Positions 40,841 through 50,900 are shown, counted from the first letter of the stretch. The stretch: 64,000 nt of DNA from M3007 sp031373665 (GCA_031373665.1 JANMMZ010000016.1:124001-188000); one strand, 5' to 3'. Notes: a model not told the origin generated them from the letters alone. Translations and numbers: made by a program.

Positions 40841-43444
40841 ATGGAATTTACTTCTCCGATCGCACTACCTTACCATACCTATAATAGTTTGTTTTTAAGC
40901 CTTGGCTTCAAAGGCATTGAGGAAGTAGGCACGCATTTGGCTCTGTTTGGGCAGCAATGTGAAAAACAGATAAAAGAGGGACTAAACCCTCAACAAATCA
41001 TTGAAGCGTTTTGGAAAGAGCGATACAAAGGTGCAGACGATTCCAAAAAAATGGCAATTCTCCGTTATTTTATTCAATATGTAGAGCGGCAAGTGGTGTT
41101 ATTTGATTCCGTGGAAGATTCTCTATTCGTCAAAACCCACGAAATGAACGGCCCCGGATCGCTCAAACACTTTTTGACTCAAATAACGACCCCAGAAGAG
41201 CAAGTAAAACTATTGGAATCCATCCAAACTTGGGGGCTTCGATTGGTATTGACCGCCCACCCTACCCAGTTCTATCCGGGCAAAGTACTGGGCATCATCA
41301 ATGATATGGGCAAAGAAATAAGGGGCAACAACCTAGAGAACATACGACTTTTACTCATGCAACTAGGTAAAACCAGTTTTATGAACCGTGCCAAACCCTC
41401 TCCGCTGGATGAAGCCACTGGATTGGGCTGGTTTATGGAGCATATTTTCTTTCAGGTCATGCCCGATATTTTGTACCGATTGTTACAAGCCCTGAATCAA
41501 GATGTAACTAGTTTTGAAAACCCAAGGTTGCTGCAATTGGGCTTTTGGCCCGGTGGTGACCGCGATGGAAACCCATTTGTCACCGCAGATACAACCGAAC
41601 AGGTAGCAGACAAACTTAGAGAATCAGTATTGCGCGGGTATTATCGTGAAATTAGAAACATCCGCCGCAGACTCACTTTTAGAGGCGTGGAAGAACCACT
41701 CCAAAAAGCAGAACACAAGATATACAATACCCTCTACTATCCTGAAATAGAATCATATGCAAATTGCACAGATTTATTACAAGACCTCATAGAGGCGCGC
41801 CGTGCGCTTATATCGGAGCATGATGGGTTATTTTTGGAGACTTTAGACCGATTTATCTTAAAAGTGAGGGTATTTGGCTTTTATTTCGCCAGCCTTGACA
41901 TACGCCAAGACAGTCGCAAACACCGCGAAGTATGGGAGGCGATTCTCAAAAACTGGAATGAAAAATTCCCTTGGTATAGTGCCGATGCCTTCACCCAAGC
42001 CGACGAAGTGACCACCATTAATCGCCTGCTCACGACCAATTACCGCTTAGATGAAAATGATTTTAGTGACGCTTTTGTAAAAGAAACCATTCGATCTTTT
42101 AGGGCGATCACCAATATTCAACTCAAAAATGGGGAATTGGGTTGCCATCGCTACATCATCAGCAATTGCCAAAATGCCACAGATGTGGCCAATGTATTAG
42201 CATTGGCGCGGCTAACAAGGGTCGGTGAAAACACCAAGACGAACAATGAACAAAAGAATATTGCCGAAGACATCAAAATCCCTTTGGATGTAGTGCCGCT
42301 TTTTGAAACCATAGACGACCTCGCGGTCTGCCACGAAGTGATGCGAACGCTTTACTCCAATGAGCACTACTCAAAGCACCTGAATCAACGCCAAAAAACC
42401 CAGCACATCATGCTAGGCTTTTCTGATGGTACCAAGGATGGTGGTTATCTACGCGCCAATTGGAGTATATATTTGGCCAAAGAAAACCTAACAGCGGTTA
42501 GCCGCGAGTTTGGGGTTTCTGTGATTTTCTTCGACGGTCGCGGCGGCCCTCCGGGTCGAGGTGGCGGCAACAATGTCAGTTATTATGCCGCTCAGGGCAA
42601 AACCATCGAAAACAAGGCCATTCAGGTAACTATCCAAGGCCAAACCGTGAGCAGTACCTACGGCACCTCCGAATCAGCAGCCTTTAATATAGAGCGATTG
42701 TTGACCGCAGGGCTAGAAAATCAGATTTTTAGCGATGAAGTGGCCGACTTAAACGATGCAGATCGCCAATTAATGAATGCACTGGCCGAATCTGCTTATC
42801 AATCCTATTTGAAGTTAAAAAATCATGCTAACTTTGTGCCTTATTTGGAGAAAATGACTCCTTTGAAATGGTATGGAGACTCCAATATAGCCAGTCGCCC
42901 TACCAAACGCAGTGGCGATGACGCCCTGCGGTTTGAAGACTTACGAGCCATTCCATTTGTAGGGGCTTGGGCGCAAATGAAACAAAACGTTCCTGGTTAT
43001 TATGGCCTTGGCGCAGCGTTGGAATCGTTCAAAAAGAGCAAAAAAAGTGATTTAGATGGGTTATACCAACGGTCTTTATTCTTTAGAACCCTTTTGGAAA
43101 ACTCTATGCAATCCCTATCAAAATCCAATTTTGATGTGACCCGCTACATCAAAACCAACGAACAGTTTGGGTCATTTTGGGATATTTTGCACCAAGAGTA
43201 CGAATTGACCATCACACAATTATTGGCGTTGTCTAAGCAAACAGCACTGTTGTCAGACAATCCAAATTCTAAAAGCAGTATTGCCATTCGCGAAAAAATT
43301 GTATTGCCAATCATTGTCATTCAGCAATACGCACTTCAAAAATTGCAAGAACCAAACCTGACGGAACAAGAGATAGAAAATTATCGTTATTTAGTGCTGC
43401 GAGCCATGTTTGGCATCATCAACGCGGCTCGAAATGCAGCATAA
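40841..43444 (+). CDS. ppc: phosphoenolpyruvate carboxylase
   Basis: 867 residues (E. coli 883). Carboxylates phosphoenolpyruvate with bicarbonate to oxaloacetate, refilling the TCA cycle. Catalytic His140 lies in LTAHPTQ. WPGGDRDGNPFVT, FFDGRGGPPGRGGG and the C-terminal YRYLVLRAMFGIINAARNAA (which reaches the C-terminal active site and allosteric pocket) are all present. The next gene to one side is the carbonic-anhydrase/DAB operon, a source of bicarbonate. A palindrome (43472-43512) follows. Confidence 0.96.
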   Translation: MEFTSPIALPYHTYNSLFLSLGFKGIEEVGTHLALFGQQCEKQIKEGLNPQQIIEAFWKERYKGADDSKKMAILRYFIQYVERQVVLFDSVEDSLFVKTHEMNGPGSLKHFLTQITTPEEQVKLLESIQTWGLRLVLTAHPTQFYPGKVLGIINDMGKEIRGNNLENIRLLLMQLGKTSFMNRAKPSPLDEATGLGWFMEHIFFQVMPDILYRLLQALNQDVTSFENPRLLQLGFWPGGDRDGNPFVTADTTEQVADKLRESVLRGYYREIRNIRRRLTFRGVEEPLQKAEHKIYNTLYYPEIESYANCTDLLQDLIEARRALISEHDGLFLETLDRFILKVRVFGFYFASLDIRQDSRKHREVWEAILKNWNEKFPWYSADAFTQADEVTTINRLLTTNYRLDENDFSDAFVKETIRSFRAITNIQLKNGELGCHRYIISNCQNATDVANVLALARLTRVGENTKTNNEQKNIAEDIKIPLDVVPLFETIDDLAVCHEVMRTLYSNEHYSKHLNQRQKTQHIMLGFSDGTKDGGYLRANWSIYLAKENLTAVSREFGVSVIFFDGRGGPPGRGGGNNVSYYAAQGKTIENKAIQVTIQGQTVSSTYGTSESAAFNIERLLTAGLENQIFSDEVADLNDADRQLMNALAESAYQSYLKLKNHANFVPYLEKMTPLKWYGDSNIASRPTKRSGDDALRFEDLRAIPFVGAWAQMKQNVPGYYGLGAALESFKKSKKSDLDGLYQRSLFFRTLLENSMQSLSKSNFDVTRYIKTNEQFGSFWDILHQEYELTITQLLALSKQTALLSDNPNSKSSIAIREKIVLPIIVIQQYALQKLQEPNLTEQEIENYRYLVLRAMFGIINAARNAA

Positions 43445-43471
43445 GAAAGGGCAAACAAAGGCACACCCCTT

Positions 43472-43512
43472 AGTAACGGTGAAAAAATAACAGTTATTAT
43501 TTCACCGTTACT
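43472..43512 (+). terminator. compact AGTAACGGT palindrome after ppc
   Basis: Arms 43472-43491 (AGTAACGGTGAAAAAATAAC) and 43493-43512 are reverse complements with one mismatch and almost no loop. It lies 28 bases after ppc and 17 before glnS. It may terminate ppc and is also a member of a short repeat family. Confidence 0.6.
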
Positions 43513-43529
43513 TACAACACAACACATAT

Positions 43530-45197
43530 ATGGCTACTGAAAAAAATACCACAGAATCGCTCAATTTTTTAGAAGAAATCATAGAAAGCGATCTAAATAC
43601 GGGCAAACATGATCGAGTATTGACCCGGTTTCCACCCGAACCCAATGGGTACTTGCACATTGGACACGCTAAGGCTATTTGCGTCAATTTTGGATTGGCT
43701 CAAAAGTATGGCGGTAAAACCAATCTTCGTTTTGACGATACCAATCCTGTCACTGAAGATACCGAATACGTGGACAGCATTCTTGAAGATGTCCGTTGGT
43801 TGGGCTTTGAACCGGCTCAGATCCTGTATGCTTCCGATTACTTTGAGCACCTCTACGAATGGGCCATGAGACTAGTGCGAGGCGGCATGGCTTACGTAGA
43901 TTTTTCAACCGCACCAGAGATAGCAGCCCTTAAAGGCACACCCACCCAAGTCGGTACCGATAGCCCATACCGCAATACCACCATTGATGAAAACGTGGAT
44001 TTATTTCAGCGGATGCGGGCAGGTGAATTTCCTGATGGACACTGTACACTCCGTGCCAAAATTGATATGAGTTCGCCCAATATGCACATGCGAGATCCAT
44101 TACTATACCGAATCAAACATGCGCACCACCACCGCACAGGCGATGCTTGGTGCATATATCCGATGTATGATTGGGCCCACGGCCAAAGCGATAGTATCGA
44201 AAAGATAACACACTCTATCTGTACTTTAGAATTTATTCCGCACCGCGAATTGTATGACTGGTGCATCCATTCCTTGGGCGTTTTCCCTTCAAAACAGTTT
44301 GAATTTGCCCGTTTGAGCCTATCTTATACCATCACGAGCAAACGAAAACTCAAGCAACTGGTAGAAGAAGGCCACGTGCACAGTTGGGACGATCCCCGGA
44401 TGCCAACCATCTCTGGTTTTCGCCGCCGGGGCTACACGCCCGAAAGTTTGCGCGAATTTGCGCACCGGATCGGAGTGGCCAAGCGTGACAACGTGATCGA
44501 AATGTCATTGTTAGAGTTTTGCATTCGCGAAGACCTCAACAAACGCGCTTTGCGTCGTTTTGCTGTACTTGACCCTTTGAAAGTGGTCATCAAAAACTAT
44601 GAATCTGGCCAGACCGAGTGGCTCGAAACGGAAAACAACCCTGAAGATCCAGCATCAGGAAAACGCCCGTTGGCGTTTACCCGCGAACTCTACATAGAGC
44701 AAGACGATTTCATGGAAAACCCACCACCTAAGTATTTCCGCTTGTGTCCGGGTGGTATGGTTCGCCTAAAATCGGCATTCATCATCAAGTGTGAAGAGAT
44801 CATTAAAGATGATGCTGGAAAAGTAACCGAAGTGCATTGTACCTATGTACCGGAGAGCAGATCTGGCCAAGACACCTCTGGACTAAAGGTGCAGGGCGTT
44901 ATCCATTGGCTATCGGTAGCACATGCCAAGACTGCCGAAGTACGCATATACGACCGCTTATTTACGGTAGAAGACCCAGCGGCAGAAGAAGACTTCAAAT
45001 CAACGATCAATCCTAACTCATTGATTACCATAACACAAGCCATGGTAGAGCCAAGTTTATACGACACCAAACCGGGCGATCAATACCAGTTTACACGACT
45101 GGGCTACTTCTGTACCGATATAGATACCAAGGCTGACAAACCCGTGTTTAATAGGACGGTGACTTTGAAGGATGCTTGGGCGAAGGCTAATAAATAA
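43530..45197 (+). CDS. glnS: glutaminyl-tRNA synthetase
   Basis: 555 residues (E. coli 554). Class I synthetase: RFPPEPNGYLHIGHAK with the HIGH motif near the start, DTNPVTEDTEYVDSI, the WCIYPMYDWAHGQSD segment specific to GlnRS/GluRS, and ITSKRKLKQLVEEGHVHSWDDPRMPT with the KMSKS-like loop. The two-barrel anticodon-binding domain fills the C-terminal 200 residues. Direct Gln-tRNA charging follows. Confidence 0.96.
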   Translation: MATEKNTTESLNFLEEIIESDLNTGKHDRVLTRFPPEPNGYLHIGHAKAICVNFGLAQKYGGKTNLRFDDTNPVTEDTEYVDSILEDVRWLGFEPAQILYASDYFEHLYEWAMRLVRGGMAYVDFSTAPEIAALKGTPTQVGTDSPYRNTTIDENVDLFQRMRAGEFPDGHCTLRAKIDMSSPNMHMRDPLLYRIKHAHHHRTGDAWCIYPMYDWAHGQSDSIEKITHSICTLEFIPHRELYDWCIHSLGVFPSKQFEFARLSLSYTITSKRKLKQLVEEGHVHSWDDPRMPTISGFRRRGYTPESLREFAHRIGVAKRDNVIEMSLLEFCIREDLNKRALRRFAVLDPLKVVIKNYESGQTEWLETENNPEDPASGKRPLAFTRELYIEQDDFMENPPPKYFRLCPGGMVRLKSAFIIKCEEIIKDDAGKVTEVHCTYVPESRSGQDTSGLKVQGVIHWLSVAHAKTAEVRIYDRLFTVEDPAAEEDFKSTINPNSLITITQAMVEPSLYDTKPGDQYQFTRLGYFCTDIDTKADKPVFNRTVTLKDAWAKANK

Positions 45198-45206
45198 TAA
45201 TCTTTA

Positions 45207-46598
45207 TTACAAAATCTTAGTCAACCCCAATCGCACCCCACCAATCCCATACTCTTGAGTAACAGGGTGGGAAGGCAGGCTCACAGAGCGAAGTATTTGT
45301 CGGTAGTAAGGCTCTGCAAATACACGAAGCCGAGGCGAGAGGTGATAAAACCATTGGATGCTACCCAAGGCACTCAAACCAACCCTTTTTTGGTATAGAT
45401 CGTAGGTACCAGATCCGGGGGTGAAATAAGCAGCATTCCCATCGGGCGCCAATACAGCACCGCGTTTCCAAAACAATATATTGAGCGATACGCCTGAATT
45501 GATACTGATACCGCCATGACCACGGCGCAATTCGATCCCCAATTGTAGCGGTACATCGAGCCACCCAAGGCGGTTGTAGGTTTTTAGGTAATTGGCACCG
45601 TATTCTATACTTATAGTGTCTATTTTTTGCATCCCATTTGAAACAGATACTACAATGTTATATTTGACAAAATTTGGGTCAATGAACTCGAATGTTTCGA
45701 CCGCCTGATCGTAGTGAAGTCCAGTCCGTAAGAGGAAGTGGCGATTGAAAACCAAGGAGGCGCGAACCCCTGCATTGAAAGACCAATCTTGTGACTCTGT
45801 ATTGAGTCGCTGATTGAGGTATGGGCGATCGTCAGGCGCAGCCCTAAGCGATTTTCGAGAGAGCGAAGGCCCTACATAAGCATCAAGAAGCCAAGCAAAT
45901 GGCACCTTAGAAAAATCGTAACAGGCTTTGTTGATTTTCCTTTTTTTGATAATGGGTAAGTCTATCGCGGGAAACTGGATTTGATCTTTTTCTAACCCTA
46001 AAAATGTAGTTCTTTGGGGCAATATCGTCAAATCTGAACGTATTGATCCAAGGCTAGTCGGCCATTGAGCAGTAGTGGTATTGCCATCGGGAATAATGGC
46101 TTGATCCTGAATAGTGGACAAGGTATTAGCACCTAATACATCCACCATTCCCTTACTATACATCACAGTGGTTTCAGGTGCTGGTGCAGGTGTAAAAGCA
46201 GCATTGACTGATTCAATACTTTGATAAGGTTTTTCGAGGTTATGTTTTCTACCTGATGATATTGGAGTCGTTGATGCTACAATGGACTCTGAATTTTTGG
46301 ACTGACTTTGAGTCGGATTGCTCGTGGAGGTAGTAGAAATATTAATTTGATTGGACTCTGGATAAATAACCAGAGCCTCTTGAGCGTGTACAAGTGGAGC
46401 GGGCTGGGCATTTCTAAAATACCACCCACCTAGTGCAAACACCGCAAGTCCGCCGCCCATAAGCCAAAAAATCAAGGCTTTTCGACGCTTACGCTCACGA
46501 ATTTCGCTTTCTACGGCTGGCCAAACGAACGCTGGTGGCTGCTCTTGGGTATCGTGCAATCGTTCGCGGAAGGCTTTATCTATTTCTTCGTTTTTCAT
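45207..46598 (-). CDS. membrane-anchored, barrel-like putative anti-sigma protein
   Basis: 463 residues. Amino end cytoplasmic (about 1-40, charged, with a PPAFVWPAVESEI motif typical of genes next to Bacteroidota ECF sigma factors), then one membrane helix (about 42-60), a polar Ser/Thr linker (about 70-180), and a C-terminal half that alternates like an outer-membrane beta-barrel domain (DAYVGPSLSRKS ... RVFAEPYYRQIL ... EYGIGGVRLGLTKIL). Its start overlaps the sigma gene end by 4 bases. The anti-sigma role is inferred from position and architecture. Confidence 0.6.
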   Translation of the reverse strand: MKNEEIDKAFRERLHDTQEQPPAFVWPAVESEIRERKRRKALIFWLMGGGLAVFALGGWYFRNAQPAPLVHAQEALVIYPESNQINISTTSTSNPTQSQSKNSESIVASTTPISSGRKHNLEKPYQSIESVNAAFTPAPAPETTVMYSKGMVDVLGANTLSTIQDQAIIPDGNTTTAQWPTSLGSIRSDLTILPQRTTFLGLEKDQIQFPAIDLPIIKKRKINKACYDFSKVPFAWLLDAYVGPSLSRKSLRAAPDDRPYLNQRLNTESQDWSFNAGVRASLVFNRHFLLRTGLHYDQAVETFEFIDPNFVKYNIVVSVSNGMQKIDTISIEYGANYLKTYNRLGWLDVPLQLGIELRRGHGGISINSGVSLNILFWKRGAVLAPDGNAAYFTPGSGTYDLYQKRVGLSALGSIQWFYHLSPRLRVFAEPYYRQILRSVSLPSHPVTQEYGIGGVRLGLTKIL

Positions 46599-47146
46599 AT
46601 AGCCTGAATAAGACTGAATATTTGAGTTTCTTTTTTCAACTGTTCACAGAGCAATTTTCGAGCCTTTGTCAACTGAGACCTTGAAGTACTCTCTTGAATA
46701 CCTAACATTTCACCTGCTTCAGCATGAGAAAATCCCTCTATAGCCACTAAGTTAAATACTGTTTTGTAGCCCTCTGGCAGCCGATTAATCATACCAATGA
46801 GTTCTGATTCTGAAAGGTTGGATATGGCATCGGGATGAACACTGACTTCGGGCATATGCTCATAACCTGATATTTCTTGATCGAAGCGTTGGCGTTGATA
46901 GGCTCTCAGGGCTGTGTGTATCATGATGCGACGTACCCAACCCTCAAAGGATCCTTGAAACTGAAATTGATCCAATTTGGTGAATACTTTCACAAAACCC
47001 TCTTGTAGCATATCTGCGGCATCATCACGGGAGCGGGCATAGCGCAGGCATACCCCGAACATCTTAGGAGCGTATCGCTCGTATAAGATCTTCTGGTAGT
47101 TTACCTGCCCTTTCAGGCAGCCGGTTATGATTTCAATTTCGCTCAA
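46595..47146 (-). CDS. ECF-type RNA polymerase sigma factor
   Basis: 183 residues. Region 2 carries YAPKMFGVCLRYARSRDDAADMLQEGFVKVF and FEGWVRRIMIHTALRAYQR; region 4 carries LPEGYKTVFNLVAIEGFSHAEAGEMLGI with the DNA-binding helix-turn-helix. A sigma-70 of the extracytoplasmic-function class. It is coupled to the barrel-like protein by a 4-base overlap and lies 127 bases downstream of porE on the same strand, so it may belong to the T9SS transcription unit. Confidence 0.9.
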   Translation of the reverse strand: MSEIEIITGCLKGQVNYQKILYERYAPKMFGVCLRYARSRDDAADMLQEGFVKVFTKLDQFQFQGSFEGWVRRIMIHTALRAYQRQRFDQEISGYEHMPEVSVHPDAISNLSESELIGMINRLPEGYKTVFNLVAIEGFSHAEAGEMLGIQESTSRSQLTKARKLLCEQLKKETQIFSLIQAI

Positions 47147-47273
47147 ATCAGGAGGGACGGTTTGCTACACTTGAGTTTCATTTGACATCAGCAGGCTTTT
47201 CACTTGTAAAGATACAATGAATGTTGATTTCGCTGCATTGTTATGGGAGATTTTTTCACCACAAGAACCCCCT

Positions 47274-49700
47274 CTAAAACGGACATCCATCACAGGAAGC
47301 AGTTTTGGCCTTGGTTGGGCTAGGCCGCATACCAATAATTGAAAATTCGGTTCTGCGGTTCAATTTATGCATTTCTTCTGGGCAAGTAGCCTCATCGCTA
47401 CAAGCATTGACAGGTTTGCTTTCCCCATATCCTTTTCCAGTGATCCGATCTTTGGATATTCCTTTTTGAACCAACCAATCAACCACAGCATCGGCCCGCC
47501 TTTGAGAAAGCAGTATGTTATAATCGTCAGTACCCCTACTATCTGTGTGGGAAGATATTTGAATAGAAATTTCAGGGTTTTCGCGCAAGGTTTTATATAA
47601 CTTTTCAAGATCCGTCATGGATTCTTCGCGGAGCGTACTTTGGTCGTAATCATGGTATACATCTACTACATAACCCATTGTTCCGCGCTCCCAGTCGCCT
47701 TGGGTAGGCTTACTAATAGTGCCATTATCATACAAAATTCCGTCTTTTACATGCAATCCTTCACCCAATTCGAAAGTAGCAAGCGAGCCATTAGGATTGG
47801 TATAAAGTCCTGATTCTAGGTTGAACTTAGGACCCTGTATGGATTTGTCTTTCTCGGCGGGCGCAATGGCAAAACCTTCTGAATCACGGTATGGTTGGAG
47901 ACTCAAGGATGATTTTAGTGTCGTATTTTTGGCCACGCCTTTGGTACATATATCTGATTGGATATCAGCGATATATCCATCTTTTACGGCACGTATGGAA
48001 TAACAACATTCTTTATCTAGTTTGAATTTGAAACGGCCATCGCCCCTAGTAGTGACCAAGGCAGGTATTGGCTTTCCGCAGTCATTAGTGATCATCACTT
48101 GCGCGCCTTCGGCTGGCATCCCGTTCATCATATCAAATACAATACCTTGCACGATATAATTAGCCTGTTTTTGGAGCGCTATCTCAACTCGGGTCAATTG
48201 CCCCGGAGTACTAGCAGTGGCACAGGCATTTTTCATATTGTTTTCATACCCTTTCTTTTGAACACTGAAATCAGTGCAATCGGTCAACCGCATATCAAAG
48301 GCGATTTTCCCATCGGGGCCGGTCATCATATTGACCCCGGTCAAACTATTAGAGACAGCGGCACCACTTAATGGTTGATTGGTTTGGGGATCATAGACAT
48401 ACACTTCTACTGGAGATGCGCTTTTTTGAAACCCATAAATATCATCCCCACCCACCCCGTGGTCGCGATCGGAGGAGAAATACCCCCATTCGCCAGTAGG
48501 TCCAAAAATGATCCCAAAATCGTCATTCCCCGAATTGATCGGAGCACCCAGATTGACAGGCAGGTTCCAAGCCTTGCCTTCTCCCGGCGTGGTGTAGTAC
48601 TGATCCAAACCACCAAGACCGATATGGCCATTGGAAGAAAAATACAAGCGGTTATTGATATCTACAAAAGGGAAAATTTCATTGCCCTCTGTATTTACAA
48701 CAGGTCCTAGATTGATGGGTGGCCCCCAGATGGTGCCTTGTAAGTCGCTGAAATACAGATCCATACCGCCAAAACCTCCTGGCTTATTACTAGAAAAATA
48801 GAGGCGTTTTCCATCAATGCTGATACTCGGATGGGCCACATTGTACTCATCAGAATTGAAAGGCAGACCACCTTCTACATTCCAATCTCCATTCGAGCCA
48901 GCCTTGCCATAATATATTTTCAACTTCACTAAACCTTCGTCGCTTTTCCCCTTTTTGCCATCAAAATAGTTATTTCTTGTGAAATAAATAGTTTTCTGAT
49001 CCGGAGAGAAAGAAACTGCGGCTTCGTGGAATTTCGAGTTTAAGTCTTTTGAAAATTTTTCGGCCCTATCATAGGTAAAATCTCCTGGCTGAACGCCCCC
49101 AATACCAAATGGGACACTAAATAATTGTGCAAACGGATTGCCAGTCCACATATTGGTACGCTTGATGGCAGAACCTACCTCCCGATCGCTGGCAAAAATA
49201 ACCTTATTATTGAAAAGTGCTGGAGCGAAATCGTCATATTTTGAATTAAAAGGCATTCGACTGATCACATAAATCCCTTTATTTTTATTCAATAATTCTT
49301 CGCGCATATCGCAAGCCCGCGCCAAAAACTGGCCTCGAGCATCGTCGGGCACTTCTTTTTGGTATTGTAGGAGCCACATTTTAGCCAGATCGCACTTGTT
49401 ATTGGCCTGCAACATCATACCATAATACAGTTTATGTATGGGTCTTGCCTCTGGCAAGCGGGTCACTTGTCCATACCAATATTCGGCATTTTCTGTATCA
49501 TTTATCTTCCTGTAGCATTCTGCAAGGTTAATTTTTGCTTCAGGGTTATCTTCATCTTGCAGCACTTGCTGAAACAAGACAATAGCCGTCATATAATCTA
49601 AGTCTGACATAGCATCAGAGGCTCGTTTAAGCCTACTTAATTGAGCATTTGCTTGAAAATAAAAGACTAGGAAGAATGTGAATAAGATTAATTTTCTCAT
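47274..49700 (-). CDS. PorE-like OmpA-family protein of the type IX secretion system
   Basis: 808 residues. Order of domains: signal peptide (1-19), TPR helices (about 20-150), WD40/PD40 beta-propeller repeats (about 165-425, with LYFSSNKPGGFGGMDLYFSD), two carboxypeptidase-regulatory-like beta domains (about 430-600), and a C-terminal OmpA peptidoglycan-binding domain (about 665-795, with SSHTDSRGTDDYN). This is the layout of PorE, the peptidoglycan anchor of T9SS, and it lies next to porP. It is larger than P. gingivalis PorE. Confidence 0.85.
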   Translation of the reverse strand: MRKLILFTFFLVFYFQANAQLSRLKRASDAMSDLDYMTAIVLFQQVLQDEDNPEAKINLAECYRKINDTENAEYWYGQVTRLPEARPIHKLYYGMMLQANNKCDLAKMWLLQYQKEVPDDARGQFLARACDMREELLNKNKGIYVISRMPFNSKYDDFAPALFNNKVIFASDREVGSAIKRTNMWTGNPFAQLFSVPFGIGGVQPGDFTYDRAEKFSKDLNSKFHEAAVSFSPDQKTIYFTRNNYFDGKKGKSDEGLVKLKIYYGKAGSNGDWNVEGGLPFNSDEYNVAHPSISIDGKRLYFSSNKPGGFGGMDLYFSDLQGTIWGPPINLGPVVNTEGNEIFPFVDINNRLYFSSNGHIGLGGLDQYYTTPGEGKAWNLPVNLGAPINSGNDDFGIIFGPTGEWGYFSSDRDHGVGGDDIYGFQKSASPVEVYVYDPQTNQPLSGAAVSNSLTGVNMMTGPDGKIAFDMRLTDCTDFSVQKKGYENNMKNACATASTPGQLTRVEIALQKQANYIVQGIVFDMMNGMPAEGAQVMITNDCGKPIPALVTTRGDGRFKFKLDKECCYSIRAVKDGYIADIQSDICTKGVAKNTTLKSSLSLQPYRDSEGFAIAPAEKDKSIQGPKFNLESGLYTNPNGSLATFELGEGLHVKDGILYDNGTISKPTQGDWERGTMGYVVDVYHDYDQSTLREESMTDLEKLYKTLRENPEISIQISSHTDSRGTDDYNILLSQRRADAVVDWLVQKGISKDRITGKGYGESKPVNACSDEATCPEEMHKLNRRTEFSIIGMRPSPTKAKTASCDGCPF

Positions 49701-49730
49701 GTTTTATGCTTTTTTCAAAGGATCGTTTGA

Positions 49731-50717
49731 TTAAAAATACCTGATGGAGGAAACCTTTTTTACTTTGACATCGAACTCGTACCCCAGCATCAGTTCGAAG
49801 GAACCCGAACTAACTTTACGTAGTTGGCTTAATGTCATATCATAGGCAAAGCCTAGGCGCATCCCATTGGAAAGTTGCCAAGCGGCCCAGAGGTCGGCTG
49901 AATCAAAAGATGATTTGCGCAATTCGAGTGCCGTTCTAAAAGCAACACCTACCCCAAACGTTTGGTTAAAAAACAAGCCTGCATCTATATCCAAACCAGT
50001 CGGCGAACCAATGTTTTGCAAATCAGTGTTGGTACGGAAACTAGAAAGCAACCCGGTTGACTTGATCAATACGCTTGGCCTAAAAACCACCCGATCATCG
50101 TCAAACGGAAATACAGCACCTACTGTGGCGTAATAATGCCGAAAGTTGCGACCTGCAAAATCAATATTGGTACGATCTTGTTTGCTAAGCTTGTATTCGA
50201 TCAGGCGTGGCGCAGAAAAGCCCGCGTAAAAAGTTTTAGTATGATAATAAATACCTGCTCCAAAATTGGGTGCCCATACAGTATTGGCTTCTCTAAAAAC
50301 CTCATCTGTCCCGTGTTCTACCACTACTTCAAACCAATCAGAATGCCAATTGGTAAAGCCGCCTTGAATACCAATGGCTAAGGTTCCGCCATTTTTCAAC
50401 TTTGCTATATAGGCATAAGCGGTATTGAACTCAAATCGTGCCGTAGCCCCTACCCTATCATTTAGTATGGTGGCACCGAGCCCTACCCGTTCATTCTTGA
50501 GAGGTGTATGAGCAGTAAGCGATTGTGTTTTAGGACTACCGTCCAAGCCCACCCACTGCTGCCGGTGTATGAGGTTGAGCGACAAATGCTCATTGCTGCC
50601 CGCATAAGCAGGATTGAATATCAATGCATTGAACTTATACTTGGTAAACAAGGGATCTTGTTGACCATTAAGGCAAAAAATATTCAAAAAGAATACAAAT
50701 ATAGTAAAAATACGCAT
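49731..50717 (-). CDS. type IX secretion membrane protein PorP/SprF
   Basis: 328 residues from the ATG at 50717; a frame back to 50747 only adds residues before the signal peptide. After the leader comes GQQDPLFTKYKFNALIFNPAYAGS, the diagnostic start of the PorP/SprF family, then an outer-membrane barrel. PorP-type proteins bind the T9SS ring and/or anchor surface adhesins. It precedes porE by 30 bases. A TATCTTTG box lies upstream at 50891-50898. Confidence 0.9.
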   Translation of the reverse strand: MRIFTIFVFFLNIFCLNGQQDPLFTKYKFNALIFNPAYAGSNEHLSLNLIHRQQWVGLDGSPKTQSLTAHTPLKNERVGLGATILNDRVGATARFEFNTAYAYIAKLKNGGTLAIGIQGGFTNWHSDWFEVVVEHGTDEVFREANTVWAPNFGAGIYYHTKTFYAGFSAPRLIEYKLSKQDRTNIDFAGRNFRHYYATVGAVFPFDDDRVVFRPSVLIKSTGLLSSFRTNTDLQNIGSPTGLDIDAGLFFNQTFGVGVAFRTALELRKSSFDSADLWAAWQLSNGMRLGFAYDMTLSQLRKVSSGSFELMLGYEFDVKVKKVSSIRYF

Positions 50718-50890
50718 ACAAACAGTGTCTAGGCGGATCTGTGACAATGATTAAATAAAAGAATTCCTACGAAAACATACGCAGGCCATAGTGTGGTAGG
50801 TTTGTTTTGTCTGACTTAAAACAATAAAGCAGCAAAGCACGATTGTGCCATCATGGTGGAGAACCTTGGCTATCAAGGAATTTAATACAA

Positions 50891-50898
50891 CAAAGATA
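50891..50898 (-). promoter_or_regulatory. -7 box TATCTTTG for the porP-porE unit
   Basis: Perfect minus-strand TAnnTTTG match about 175 bases before the porP ATG, directly past the terminator hairpin of the CotH gene. Confidence 0.5.
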
Positions 50899-50900
50899 CA

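Noticed and set aside
33380..43444. Evidence for autotrophy
   Set aside because: Carbon import genes and PEP carboxylase alone do not fix CO2 net. No RuBisCO or other cycle marker is visible, and korAB can run in the oxidative direction.
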